Shown here: in pieces, positions 1 through 8,135 of the stretch
Position numbering within the stretch: position 1 is the stretch's first letter
Layout of the letters: each line of letters starts with the position of its first letter
Assembly: GCA_900315485.1 (NCBI GenBank)
Contig: OMZI01000005.1
Coordinates: 62,001-126,000 of the forward strand
Direction of reading: 5' to 3'
DNA length: 64,000 nucleotides
Source of the DNA: an uncultured Eubacteriales bacterium
GTDB taxonomy: Bacteria; Bacillota; Clostridia; Peptostreptococcales; Anaerovoracaceae
Translations under genes and position numbers: made by a program
The notes under the pieces: generated by a model
Told to the model about the DNA's origin: nothing
What the model saw: only the letters and a program-made list of their open reading frames with translations
Database searches by the model: none

Positions 1-319
1 GGACGATGATCGGGAGAAGTATCCCGTAGTCTCTGATGGAGTCTACAAGAATGTCCATGTCTTCATTGTCCAGGACTTTGTATGTGTGGTTATGGTAGGT
101 GACGAGATCTTTAAGGGGAATGCTTCTGATATCTCCTTCGCCGGACCTGGCGATCTCTATTTCCTTCTTTGTTGGAGCTAATGTTCCCCCGAAGGGCGTA
201 TTGAGGATATTGACTGCACCATCTAACAGCCTGCTAAGTGCATCAGGATCATTGATTTGCTCTACCTGAGAGGAATCAACGACATTACTGAGGTCATATT
301 TTGGTTTTTTCTTTGCCAT
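1..319 (-). CDS. parB: ParB-like partition protein, N-terminal part (runs off window)
   Basis: ParB-type proteins bind a centromere-like site and work with ParA to segregate low-copy replicons. The first 106 codons are visible, starting at the ATG at 319 behind GGAGATATAAACG. After a variable Lys-rich N-terminus, residues about 76 onward read RSIPLKDLVTYHNHTYKV followed by DSIRDYGILLPIIV, which matches the ParB/sulfiredoxin N-terminal box (ipl..l..y..hpf.....m..l..SI...G...PiiV). The start lies 3 nt beyond the parA stop, so the two are one transcriptional unit. The HTH region lies outside the window. Family call is strong; the name rests on the operon context. Confidence 0.85.
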   Translation of the reverse strand, partial: MAKKKPKYDLSNVVDSSQVEQINDPDALSRLLDGAVNILNTPFGGTLAPTKKEIEIARSGEGDIRSIPLKDLVTYHNHTYKVLDNEDMDILVDSIRDYGILLPIIV

Positions 320-322
320 CGT

Positions 323-1381
323 TTATATCTCCTCTCTTTCAAGAAATTCATCACACAGCATACTGTAAGCGAGTCTTGTCGGACTGTTTTTCATGAAGTT
401 CATCAGTGGCATTCCTGCAAGCTGTGCCTGGTTGACCACGGTGGATCTAGGTATCTGCGTGTTGAATATATACATGTTGCGCTCGATCAGCGGCTCAAAC
501 TGGCTCATTACTTCCTTTACAGCCGACCTGTTCTTCTCAACCATAGTATACACGAGGCCGGAGAACTCGAGTGGTGGATTTACCGTCGCCTGCACCTTCT
601 GCACTGTAGATACGAGATGGACGATTCCGGATACAGAATAAGGGTCAGGTGTTGCAGGAACCAGAACTCTGTCGGCCATGTTCAGTACGTTGAGTGTTGT
701 GGCCGAGAGGGCAGGAGGGCAGTCCACCAGGATATAATCGTATTTATCGGTTATGCGTGAGAATATGCTGCGGAATATGGTCATGCCGTTATCTTTTTTC
801 TTGAGGAGACCGACTTCTCCCATTCTTTCGTAAAAGGCGTTTTCAGACTGATGATATACGTCTACGATCTTTGCAAATCCTTCTACGTACTGCTCAGCAC
901 CCGCTTCCCTGACCTTCTCCTGAAGATTATCATAATCGTCGCGGTAGTTTTTCAGAAACGTTTCCGCAGGTGTAGGCATAGGCGTGATAGAGTACAGGAT
1001 CTCATCCATACTGGCCATTGCTACACTACCCGGGATGAGATCGACCCCGTAGTCGGTATGCACGATTACTCCGCTCAGGTCCTTTTTATATGGCCTGTCG
1101 TAGATTTCTGCACACAGAAGGGTATAGAGTGTTGCTTTGCATCTGCTTGGCATGACACCGAAGGATACTGACAGGTTTTCCTGCTGGTCCGCGTCGATCA
1201 TAAGGACCTTCTTGCCTCTGGAATTAAGTTCTCTTGCGAGATTGGCAACTGCTTGTGTCTTTCCTGCGCCGGACTCATCACCTCTTTCCTTCAGTTCCAT
1301 CGCAAGATTTGCGACTGTAGCGGTTTTTCCGACGCCGCCTTTCTGATTGAATATCGCTATTATTTTAGCTCTTCTTGACAT
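323..1381 (-). CDS. parA: ParA-type partition ATPase with a duplicated P-loop segment
   Basis: Walker-type cytomotive ATPase for plasmid or phage partition, 352 aa. The deviant Walker A QKGGVGKTATVANLA sits at residues 13-27, the ADQQ (A') motif follows MID, and Walker B (YDILVDCPPA) lies near residue 215. An odd feature is a second, diverged copy of the P-loop helix: GVGKTATVANLAMEL is followed about 26 residues later by GAGKTQAVANLAREL before the normal KKVLMIDADQQ strand. The two copies differ at many codons, so the duplication is not recent. The first copy has the true KGG signature. The gene overlaps the upstream ribbon-helix-helix gene by 17 nt and is followed directly by parB. Confidence 0.9.
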   Translation of the reverse strand: MSRRAKIIAIFNQKGGVGKTATVANLAMELKERGDESGAGKTQAVANLARELNSRGKKVLMIDADQQENLSVSFGVMPSRCKATLYTLLCAEIYDRPYKKDLSGVIVHTDYGVDLIPGSVAMASMDEILYSITPMPTPAETFLKNYRDDYDNLQEKVREAGAEQYVEGFAKIVDVYHQSENAFYERMGEVGLLKKKDNGMTIFRSIFSRITDKYDYILVDCPPALSATTLNVLNMADRVLVPATPDPYSVSGIVHLVSTVQKVQATVNPPLEFSGLVYTMVEKNRSAVKEVMSQFEPLIERNMYIFNTQIPRSTVVNQAQLAGMPLMNFMKNSPTRLAYSMLCDEFLEREEI

Positions 1382-1538
1382 TTTTCTCGCTCCCTTCGTA
1401 ATGATTCCTAAGAAACTCCTCGATGGCGACTTCTGTGGCGTTCGAGATGCTGCGCTTCTCTTCCTTGCAGAAGGCTAAGAGTGTTTCAAGCAGAACCGGA
1501 TCGATAGTCAATGACAGCTTCTTTTTCTTGTTTGACAT
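1365..1538 (-). CDS. small ribbon-helix-helix partition regulator
   Basis: 57-aa protein, start ATG at 1538 behind CGGAGGAAAAT. A Lys-rich N-terminus is followed by KLSLTIDPVLLETLLAF, a short turn (CKEEKRSISNATEVA) and a second helix (IEEFLRNHY): the beta-alpha-alpha pattern of Arc/CopG/MetJ DNA-binding proteins. Its end overlaps parA in another frame, which suggests translational coupling. In many plasmids such proteins repress the par operon. The repeats just upstream (1565-1608) are the likely operator. Function is inferred from fold pattern and position. Confidence 0.75.
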   Translation of the reverse strand: MSNKKKKLSLTIDPVLLETLLAFCKEEKRSISNATEVAIEEFLRNHYEGSEKNVKKS

Positions 1539-1564
1539 ATTTTCCTCCGGATGTAATGAGTATC

Positions 1565-1634
1565 TTTGCGTATTAGATGCGTATTGATACGCTTTTTACG
1601 TATTGATTGTAGCACATACGGACTCTGCTACAAA
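1565..1634 (-). promoter_or_regulatory. promoter and iterated operator / possible centromere of the par operon
   Basis: On the minus strand TTGTAG (1633-1628) and TACAAT (1611-1606) are 16 nt apart and form a plausible sigma-70 promoter. Immediately downstream lie three related copies of a GCGTATT/ACGTATTGAT unit (1568-1574, 1579-1588, 1598-1606), the middle one forming the inverted repeat GCGTAT-TG-ATACGC (1579-1592). Repeats at this position fit operator sites for the ribbon-helix-helix protein and could double as the partition site. Confidence 0.6.
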
Positions 1635-1719
1635 GAGGTTCGGTACTTGAGAAAAAAATACTTTTCGGGCAGTTGTCCGAAGACTCTTTAAAACATCGGG
1701 TGTATAATAAAAAATTTTC

Positions 1720-1753
1720 GAAAAAAAGAAAGCGCCGCACTATGGCGACGCTC
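1720..1753 (-). terminator. Rho-independent terminator after the helicase unit
   Basis: On the minus strand GCGTCGC-catagt-GCGGCGC is followed by TTTCTTTTTTT, just downstream of the 63-codon gene ending at 1764. Confidence 0.7.
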
Positions 1754-1763
1754 TCCAGGTTCG

Positions 1764-1955
1764 TTAATTTGCGCATTCCTTCCATTTGCCGACCTTGCGG
1801 CCTTCTATGAACAGAAATCCTTCTGTATCGCCGTATGCGACACTCGGAACCATCTGCTGCTGCATCAGTTCCAGAAGGTACTGAGCTTTTGAGTAAGGTG
1901 TGCGCTGGCCGTCATCGGCCAGAAAGGTTGATGTATCTATCATGATCTTAAGCAT
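1764..1955 (-). CDS. small hypothetical protein
   Basis: 63 aa, begins MLKIMIDTSTFLADDGQR. The start ATG overlaps the stop of the RecD-like gene (TAATG), so it is probably translated by reinitiation. It contains GYxEGFLFIEGRKVGKW-like sequence. I do not recognise the family. A good terminator follows directly, which supports a real 3' end of the operon here. Confidence 0.6.
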   Translation of the reverse strand: MLKIMIDTSTFLADDGQRTPYSKAQYLLELMQQQMVPSVAYGDTEGFLFIEGRKVGKWKECAN

Positions 1956-3771
1956 TACGGAGTCTCCTTTCGACTGTGTCTGCGAAATCGTCTATAAGCT
2001 CTGCCAGACAGCTGATTCTTTCGTTGAAAGCCTCGCTGACGTCATCCGTGCCTGTAAGTATGACCTTTTCAAGGAGTTTCTTCTGTCCGACGCATATGCA
2101 TTTCTTCTTGCTGCGGCTTATCGCAGTATAGATGATCTCCCGTGAAAGCATATTGGAGTGCTTTTCATCGAGGATGATGATACAAGTCGGATATTCCAGT
2201 CCCTGAGACTTGTGCACCGTCTGGACAAAAGCCGGTTCGATGAACGAAAGGTCGTCGCCATGCAGGACAATCTCTTTATCTCCGAATCTGCATACCGCCG
2301 TATCCGGGTAGCACTTTACTGCGATGCCTGTTTCTCCGTTTACGAGACCGTCACGGTTTCTGAGAAACGTGATCTTGTCTCCAGTGTAAACTCTGCCGGA
2401 TTCATTCTCGCAGTAGGTGAGTCCTTTTACATCTGTCAGTACTTTTCTGAGCTTGCTGTTCAGCTTGTTGACACCTGTTTCAGTGCTTCTTCTGTACGGA
2501 GTAAGCACTACTACTGAATCGACGCCGTTTTTCTCTGCTTCCCTTCGGTAGAGATCAACGACCTGCCTGCAGATCGCTTTGGAAGAGCGCTCTTCTATGA
2601 ATTCAAAACTGTCGTCTATATCCAGACCGGGATTCCCGGCCTGGATCTTGGCACAGTTGAATGCGATCGAATTGTCTCCCTGTCTGAAGATCTTGGTGAG
2701 CCTTGTCACCGGGACACTTTCAGACGCGATAAGCTCTGCAAGAACGTTGCCCGCTCCTACAGATGGAAGCTGAGCGACGTCACCCACGAATACGATCGTT
2801 GAGCCTGAAGATATGCTCCTCATCAGGTCCCTGAAAAGATATGCGTCTATCATTGAAGCCTCATCGCAGATGATAAGGGTCTCAGACAGTGTGCATTTCG
2901 ATTCGGTGCTGACTCCCGGAATGATCTTCAGTGCTTTGTGGATCGTGGTAGCGGGGCAGCCTGTCGCGTCGGTCATCCTTCTGGCGGCCTGCCCGGTTGG
3001 TGCGATGCACCTCACCGTGGCTTTCGGGTCAAGATTTTTAAGAGCCTGTATAAGAACAAGCTCAGTCTGAGTCTTTCCTGTACCCGGTCCTCCTGTAAGA
3101 ACAGACATCTTATTCTGAAGTATCATGAATACCGCATTTTTCTGTTCCTGCGACAGTATCTTCCCGGTCATTGCCATTGCCGAGTCGATTGCCTTGTATA
3201 CAGGTTTTAATCGGCCGTACTTCAAAGGGGAGTTAAGCATCGATGCGGCTATTTCTGCAGCCTCCTTTTCGGCGGAATAAGCTCTTTTCGTTGCCAGATA
3301 TATCTGATCGCCTATGCGGTTCACGGATATTTTTCCGGCAAGGGAAAGATGCTTTATGCATTTGTCGAGAAGAGGCTGGTCTATAGTGTCTTCTTCAAAT
3401 CCGAGTAGGGATTCAAGAAAGTCATATATCCGGCTTTTCGCGATGCAGGTGCTCCCTGCGTTGTGCGCGATCATCTCATCGAATGCGTTCCTGTTGTCTT
3501 CAGCGCTCCTGGCTGCTCCGCTTTCGCAGGTGCTCAGCGTGTAGAGCAGCGCATAGGCGATCCTCGAAGGACATAGTGCATTGACCTTTGTCTTTGCAAG
3601 AACATAGCTGTCTATCACTGAAAAATCTGCGTCCTGTTCCAGCGTTAGCTGATAAGGGCAGAGCCTCAGGATATCGAGGGATCCATACAGGCCGTACTTG
3701 TCGATCATGCTTTCGCATTCAGTCTCCGTGAGGCCGAATGGAGCCAAAGCTCTGTATAAATCGTTATCCAT
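1948..3771 (-). CDS. RecD2-like 5'-3' DNA helicase
   Basis: 607-aa superfamily 1B helicase. It has Walker A GGPGTGKT at 227-234, Walker B ICDEASM at about 301-307, motif III VGDVAQLPSVGAGNVL, motif IV-like LTKIFRQ, and the RecD/TraA-type C-terminal motifs VHKSQGLEYP and YTAISRSKK. The roughly 200-residue N-terminus matches the small helical region found in RecD2 proteins of organisms lacking RecBC, so I prefer RecD2-like to RecD. Start ATG at 3771 follows GGAAAGGAAACAACACAA, a leader shared with other genes here. It heads a run of nucleic-acid enzymes (YqaJ-type nuclease and UvrD fusion upstream). Confidence 0.9.
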   Translation of the reverse strand: MDNDLYRALAPFGLTETECESMIDKYGLYGSLDILRLCPYQLTLEQDADFSVIDSYVLAKTKVNALCPSRIAYALLYTLSTCESGAARSAEDNRNAFDEMIAHNAGSTCIAKSRIYDFLESLLGFEEDTIDQPLLDKCIKHLSLAGKISVNRIGDQIYLATKRAYSAEKEAAEIAASMLNSPLKYGRLKPVYKAIDSAMAMTGKILSQEQKNAVFMILQNKMSVLTGGPGTGKTQTELVLIQALKNLDPKATVRCIAPTGQAARRMTDATGCPATTIHKALKIIPGVSTESKCTLSETLIICDEASMIDAYLFRDLMRSISSGSTIVFVGDVAQLPSVGAGNVLAELIASESVPVTRLTKIFRQGDNSIAFNCAKIQAGNPGLDIDDSFEFIEERSSKAICRQVVDLYRREAEKNGVDSVVVLTPYRRSTETGVNKLNSKLRKVLTDVKGLTYCENESGRVYTGDKITFLRNRDGLVNGETGIAVKCYPDTAVCRFGDKEIVLHGDDLSFIEPAFVQTVHKSQGLEYPTCIIILDEKHSNMLSREIIYTAISRSKKKCICVGQKKLLEKVILTGTDDVSEAFNERISCLAELIDDFADTVERRLRNA

Positions 3772-3830
3772 TTGTGTTGTTTCCTTTCCCGGAGCAGGGG
3801 AGAGTTAAGATCTCCCTCTGTCCGATCCAT

Positions 3831-5033
3831 CTAAACTGCTTCTTCTGGGGCTTCCTCTTTTGAGGTGTACTTGAAATCGCAGCGGAGGGTCGGTTTGAGA
3901 TTGCTGATCTCCTCCCAAAGCTCCGGATAATCTTCCGCTACTTTCTGCTTGACATCTTTGTCAAGGCTGAAGCTGCGTACTACGTCGATCTGGTAGATCG
4001 CTCTTGACGTCTCAATGATTCCGCCTGGCGCATTGCCGATGTGCGGAAGAAGGGAAGAGCGAAGCTTCTTTTCTTCTGCCTCGATCTGGCGGATGAGCTT
4101 AGTGGAATCCTTGATGTCGTCGTTCAGAGCGTCCTTGTCCTTTGCGAGCTTTTCAAGTTTGTTCAGGGTGCCGAGGGCTTTGCGCGGAAGCTTTACATAG
4201 CCGAGCGTGTCGTCGACAGTCCTGTAAACATGGGCGGCCTCGTCAGGAAGGAGGACCTCATCGTACTCGATCCCCGCTGCTGTCTCTGCAACGAATCTTG
4301 CACAGTCCTCAAGTATCTTGATGGCACGTTCTTCATCGCGTGCAACGTGGAGGTAGACAAAGTCTTCTGCGCTGTCAGCGTGCTTGCTGTGAGCAAGAAC
4401 GTAGCAGTCATCGATTCCGAGGACCTGCATGTAGGCCTGCACCTGATCCTGATAGTCTTCAGGTACGTACCCGGCACTGAATTCATCTTTCCATGTAGCA
4501 GCGCTCTTGTGCGAGGATTTGACCTCTGCCAGAGCAACGATTTTTCTGGTCTTTCTGTCTCTCAGAAATCCATCGGGATGAGCGAGGAATGTCGGCCAGT
4601 TTGTGTTGATATATCCGTAGTCACACGGTTCATAAACAACATCTATGCCGTTTCTTCTCATCTTGCCTGCGCAGAACCTTCCGATGTCGGTCTCGAAGAT
4701 GTGGCCGTAATCGTAGATGAACTGCTGGCTCGGAAGGGTGGCTTTTTCGACATGCCCGAGCTTCTCAAGCTGAAGAAACCTTCTGGTCTTGAAGCTGCTG
4801 TGTCCCTCGATGATCCCTGCGTCAGATCCACCCGTGAAGAACGGTATCATATCGCTGTATTCAGCGAGAAACGCTTCTCCTTCCGGGGTGTTGAACTTGC
4901 CTTTTCTGAATTCGTTTCCGAATGTCGCGTCGAATTCTTCCTGTGTGAGGTATCCGCTGTCCAGGGCTTCTGCATAGCTGCTCATGTCCTGAACGATTAT
5001 GAGGTCGCTCCCAGTTATTGTTGTGTCCTTCAT
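3831..5033 (-). CDS. YqaJ-like PD-(D/E)XK recombination nuclease
   Basis: 400 aa. The core shows HPDGFL (acidic ligand), about 20 residues later AEVKSS (the E-x-K catalytic pair, near residue 170) and QDQVQAYM (the conserved Q-xxx-Y of lambda-exonuclease/YqaJ proteins). A C-terminal helical part with a coiled-coil stretch (KLEKLAKDKDALNDDIKD) is like phage YqaJ proteins. Such alkaline exonucleases resect dsDNA for annealing-type recombination, usually with a RecT-like partner, which I do not see in this window. Start ATG at 5033 behind GGAAAGGAATTATT. Confidence 0.8.
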   Translation of the reverse strand: MKDTTITGSDLIIVQDMSSYAEALDSGYLTQEEFDATFGNEFRKGKFNTPEGEAFLAEYSDMIPFFTGGSDAGIIEGHSSFKTRRFLQLEKLGHVEKATLPSQQFIYDYGHIFETDIGRFCAGKMRRNGIDVVYEPCDYGYINTNWPTFLAHPDGFLRDRKTRKIVALAEVKSSHKSAATWKDEFSAGYVPEDYQDQVQAYMQVLGIDDCYVLAHSKHADSAEDFVYLHVARDEERAIKILEDCARFVAETAAGIEYDEVLLPDEAAHVYRTVDDTLGYVKLPRKALGTLNKLEKLAKDKDALNDDIKDSTKLIRQIEAEEKKLRSSLLPHIGNAPGGIIETSRAIYQIDVVRSFSLDKDVKQKVAEDYPELWEEISNLKPTLRCDFKYTSKEEAPEEAV

Positions 5034-5094
5034 AATAATTCCTTTCCGGCAGGGAAGGAGCCGTTGGGCCCCTCCTCGCCTGTGCTTGTTCCTG

Positions 5095-8052
5095 TTAAGC
5101 CTTTTTCCTTGCTTTACGCTCGGTTTTTTCGGCTACTTCCTTGATTCTTTTTTCGCGTTTTTTGTCGCTTTCCTTCTTGCCCTCTTCCTTGACATCGGAA
5201 ACGTCAACTCCGGCTATCTTGGCAGCCTCCTTGACGAACTCGTTATACGCGAATCCTGATTCAGCGGTGCCCGAGAGTCTGACCTGTCCGGTTATGAACA
5301 GTTCATCTCTTGCTCGTGTTGCCGAAACGAAGAGGAGCCTTCTGTTTTCCTCTCTCTCATCGAGGCTCATTCCGTCCTTCTTGTCATATTTGGTGATTGA
5401 GTTGATGATGACCGGCCACTCAAGACCTTTGGACGAGTGTGCTGTGGAGAGTACTACGCCAGAATAAAGACCTTCTCTTTTGAGTTCTTCGCCGTCAAAG
5501 CGGATGAATGCGTCAATGTAGCTGACCATTTCATCGGTAGTGACGAAGCGAACGAGCCTCTCGGCGAGGTTTACAGCGACATCATCCTCTGCTGCGATCT
5601 CCTTAGCGAGCGCTCTGAAAGCCTCGGATCTCTTAGGCTCGTAAAGTGAACGCAGGTGAAGGATCGTCTGCTGACCTTCATCGATGATCTCATTGATTTC
5701 CTCATCCGTGTTGGAAAGGACCTTTCCACCTTCAAGGCAATTCTGGAAAATCAGGATCTCTTTTGTGGCGGTGTAGTCTTTGTATGCTCTGGCGAGAGAA
5801 CATATTCCCTGAACTCTGGAGTTCTCAAGCATCTTCTGAGGTGCCTGAAGTGAGGATTCGATGCCTTCGTCTGTGAGCTTTCCTGCGATCTTGACGATCT
5901 CGGTCTTTGTTCTTGCAAGGATAGCGATATCTTCAGGGGCATAACCCTCTTTGATTTTCTCCTTGACGACGGAAACGATGTAGTCGTATTCCTTGTCGAC
6001 CTTATAGAATGCCTTGACGGTCACCGGCTTGCCGGATGGTCTTGTTGCAACGAGGTCTTTTTCGACTCTTCTTATGTTGAGCGCGTTGACTTTGTTGGCA
6101 AACTCGAGGATCTCCGGTGTTGAACGATGGTTTTCGACGAGATTGACGTCCTTTACGGGCTGACCGATGCGGTCCTCGAACTCGATGATGTTGCCGGAGT
6201 CGGCATCACGCCAGCTGTAGATAGCCTGGCTGTCATCACCGACTACCAGAAGCGATTCAAATGCAGCAACATCGAGAAGCTGTTTTATGATCTCCATCTG
6301 GTTTTTCGAGGTATCCTGGAACTCGTCAATGATGATGTGCTTGTAGCCCATCTTGTCGAAGTAGTAAGGGTCCATGTCGAGAATATCGAAGATCATGGCT
6401 TCCTGATCAGCAAATTCGATCAGGTTCCTTGACCTTAATGTCTCGTCGTAGTCCTCATACAGCTCGAGAAGAGCCTGATAAGCATCTTCACTGTCAATGG
6501 ACGAATACCATTTCACATTCAGCTTTCTTCTCAGCTCATCTACATCGTAGACCGAGAGCCTGTCGCGCTTGATGATTTCGAACGCAGCTTCCGTTACGAG
6601 CCTTGCTCCGCCGAAACCTTTGAACTTAAGGTTTATGTTCTCGTAGTAAAGACCCGGAACGGTCTTTTTATCGAGAAGGCGGGCGATGATGGCAGATCTT
6701 TCCGTGGCGTCGATAGGGCGGGGCGGAGCGGTGAATCCAAGACGTCCGAACTCAGTGTTCAGAATGTCCTGTCCGAACTCATTGAATGTGACGATACGAA
6801 TATCGTTTACATCCATGTCTATACCCAGTCCTTTGAGGTATGATGATGTCCTGTCTTTCATCTCTCTTGCTCCTGCGTTGGAGAAGGTGATGAGAAGTAT
6901 GGATGCGGGATCAATCCCCTCAGCGATCATGAACGCCGTGTTCAGAGCTACCACTGTGGTCTTTCCGGAGCCTGCTCCTGCATTGCAGCGCATAATACCG
7001 TGTCTATGCCTTACGACCTCGTCCTGCTTGTCGGAAAGCGAGATGCCTGAAAGAGGCTTTTCTCTTCTTTCGACCTCAGTTTTGAGAGGTGCTTCGGCAA
7101 AGTGGCACAGCTGGTACCAATCGCAGTCAAGGCAATCATCTCCGTCGCAGTCGTGGCCGATGATGTATTCCTTGAACTGAGGCTCATAAACCTTGTCTAT
7201 CTCGACTGCCATGCCGGAGAGTGTGCAGATATGTCTTCTTTTCTCGTCTGAGAAGAAGCCCGGGACAAGATGATCCGTGCGGTCTGAGTCCTTGCGGAGA
7301 AAGTAATAGCTTCCCTTTGCAGCCCAGTCTTCCGGATCTTTTTCCTTAGCAGCTTCGCTTCTGGCATAAGCGTATATGCCGTAAAGCTCTTTATTGTTAA
7401 GAATATTTCTGTCCTGTGATCTTCCGCGTGCCGAACAATCAGGCTTGCCACATCTGATACGGATAGCTTCGATTGTTTTCGTACGTACATTTCTGTACAG
7501 AAGATCAGGTCTGGCCCCCTTGACTTCCTGTCCGAAAAGAACAAGGTCTTTAGGTGCCGGAACTGTGAGGCTTCTTTCTTCTTCGTCGAGATATCTGAAT
7601 ATTCTCCTGGAAACTGTCTCGCCGAGAAGGCGGGCGGTCTCTCTTGTGTCGAAGCTGTAGCTTCTGTACGTGCGGAGGATCAGATCTTTTACATAGTCCT
7701 TGCGGCTTGCCAGCTTGACGACCATAAACGCCTTTGTCTCGTTGAAAATTCCGGTGATAAGGTCGAATCTTCCGTCTGCACGAAGGATCGACTTTACTCC
7801 GTCATAGACGTAGAGCATATCGTCTTCGACAAGATCTCTTTCAAGTTTGTCCTGAATTAGCATGATTGCTGTTTTCACGTCATAGTCGCGGTCACGGAGT
7901 GACTTGCTCCAGAACCAGTTTTTGATGACTGTTTTCTGGAATGCGAACTGTTCGTAGCGATCATCCTTTCCGCTTGAAAGGTTCAGATCTCTTGAACGCT
8001 TGGAATAACAGGAATTATTTCCTTTGAGTTGTGAAAGTCGCACTGATTCCAT
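5095..8052 (-). CDS. UvrD-family helicase fused to an N-terminal nuclease-like, Cys-cluster region
   Basis: 985 aa from ATG 8052, which follows GGAAAGGAAACAACACA; an in-frame upstream ATG at 8076 lacks a good site. Residues about 170-200 contain ARPDLLY and EAIRIRCGK, a D...ExxxK pattern of PD-(D/E)XK nucleases. Four cysteines (CDGDDCLDCDWYQLC, about 300-315) resemble the Fe-S cluster of Cas4/AddB nucleases. The helicase follows: GAGSGKT (about 357), DEFQD (about 572), VGDDSQAIYSWR, AHSSKGLEWP and LLFVSATRARDEL. The C-terminus is a Lys/Glu-rich tail. It combines AddA- and AddB/Cas4-like features in one chain and probably acts in DNA-end processing. The helicase is certain, the nuclease probable. 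Confidence 0.85.
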   Translation of the reverse strand: MESVRLSQLKGNNSCYSKRSRDLNLSSGKDDRYEQFAFQKTVIKNWFWSKSLRDRDYDVKTAIMLIQDKLERDLVEDDMLYVYDGVKSILRADGRFDLITGIFNETKAFMVVKLASRKDYVKDLILRTYRSYSFDTRETARLLGETVSRRIFRYLDEEERSLTVPAPKDLVLFGQEVKGARPDLLYRNVRTKTIEAIRIRCGKPDCSARGRSQDRNILNNKELYGIYAYARSEAAKEKDPEDWAAKGSYYFLRKDSDRTDHLVPGFFSDEKRRHICTLSGMAVEIDKVYEPQFKEYIIGHDCDGDDCLDCDWYQLCHFAEAPLKTEVERREKPLSGISLSDKQDEVVRHRHGIMRCNAGAGSGKTTVVALNTAFMIAEGIDPASILLITFSNAGAREMKDRTSSYLKGLGIDMDVNDIRIVTFNEFGQDILNTEFGRLGFTAPPRPIDATERSAIIARLLDKKTVPGLYYENINLKFKGFGGARLVTEAAFEIIKRDRLSVYDVDELRRKLNVKWYSSIDSEDAYQALLELYEDYDETLRSRNLIEFADQEAMIFDILDMDPYYFDKMGYKHIIIDEFQDTSKNQMEIIKQLLDVAAFESLLVVGDDSQAIYSWRDADSGNIIEFEDRIGQPVKDVNLVENHRSTPEILEFANKVNALNIRRVEKDLVATRPSGKPVTVKAFYKVDKEYDYIVSVVKEKIKEGYAPEDIAILARTKTEIVKIAGKLTDEGIESSLQAPQKMLENSRVQGICSLARAYKDYTATKEILIFQNCLEGGKVLSNTDEEINEIIDEGQQTILHLRSLYEPKRSEAFRALAKEIAAEDDVAVNLAERLVRFVTTDEMVSYIDAFIRFDGEELKREGLYSGVVLSTAHSSKGLEWPVIINSITKYDKKDGMSLDEREENRRLLFVSATRARDELFITGQVRLSGTAESGFAYNEFVKEAAKIAGVDVSDVKEEGKKESDKKREKRIKEVAEKTERKARKKA

Positions 8053-8135
8053 TGTGTTGTTTCCTTTCCACCACAAAAGGAGAGACTTGCGGCCTCTCCT
8101 CTCGTGGATTTAATAATATTTAACTATATCTTTTC

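Noticed and set aside
4041..5144. 367-codon open frame opposite the YqaJ-type gene
   Set aside because: Shadow of a clear PD-(D/E)XK nuclease gene on the minus strand; Cys- and Val-rich composition without motifs.
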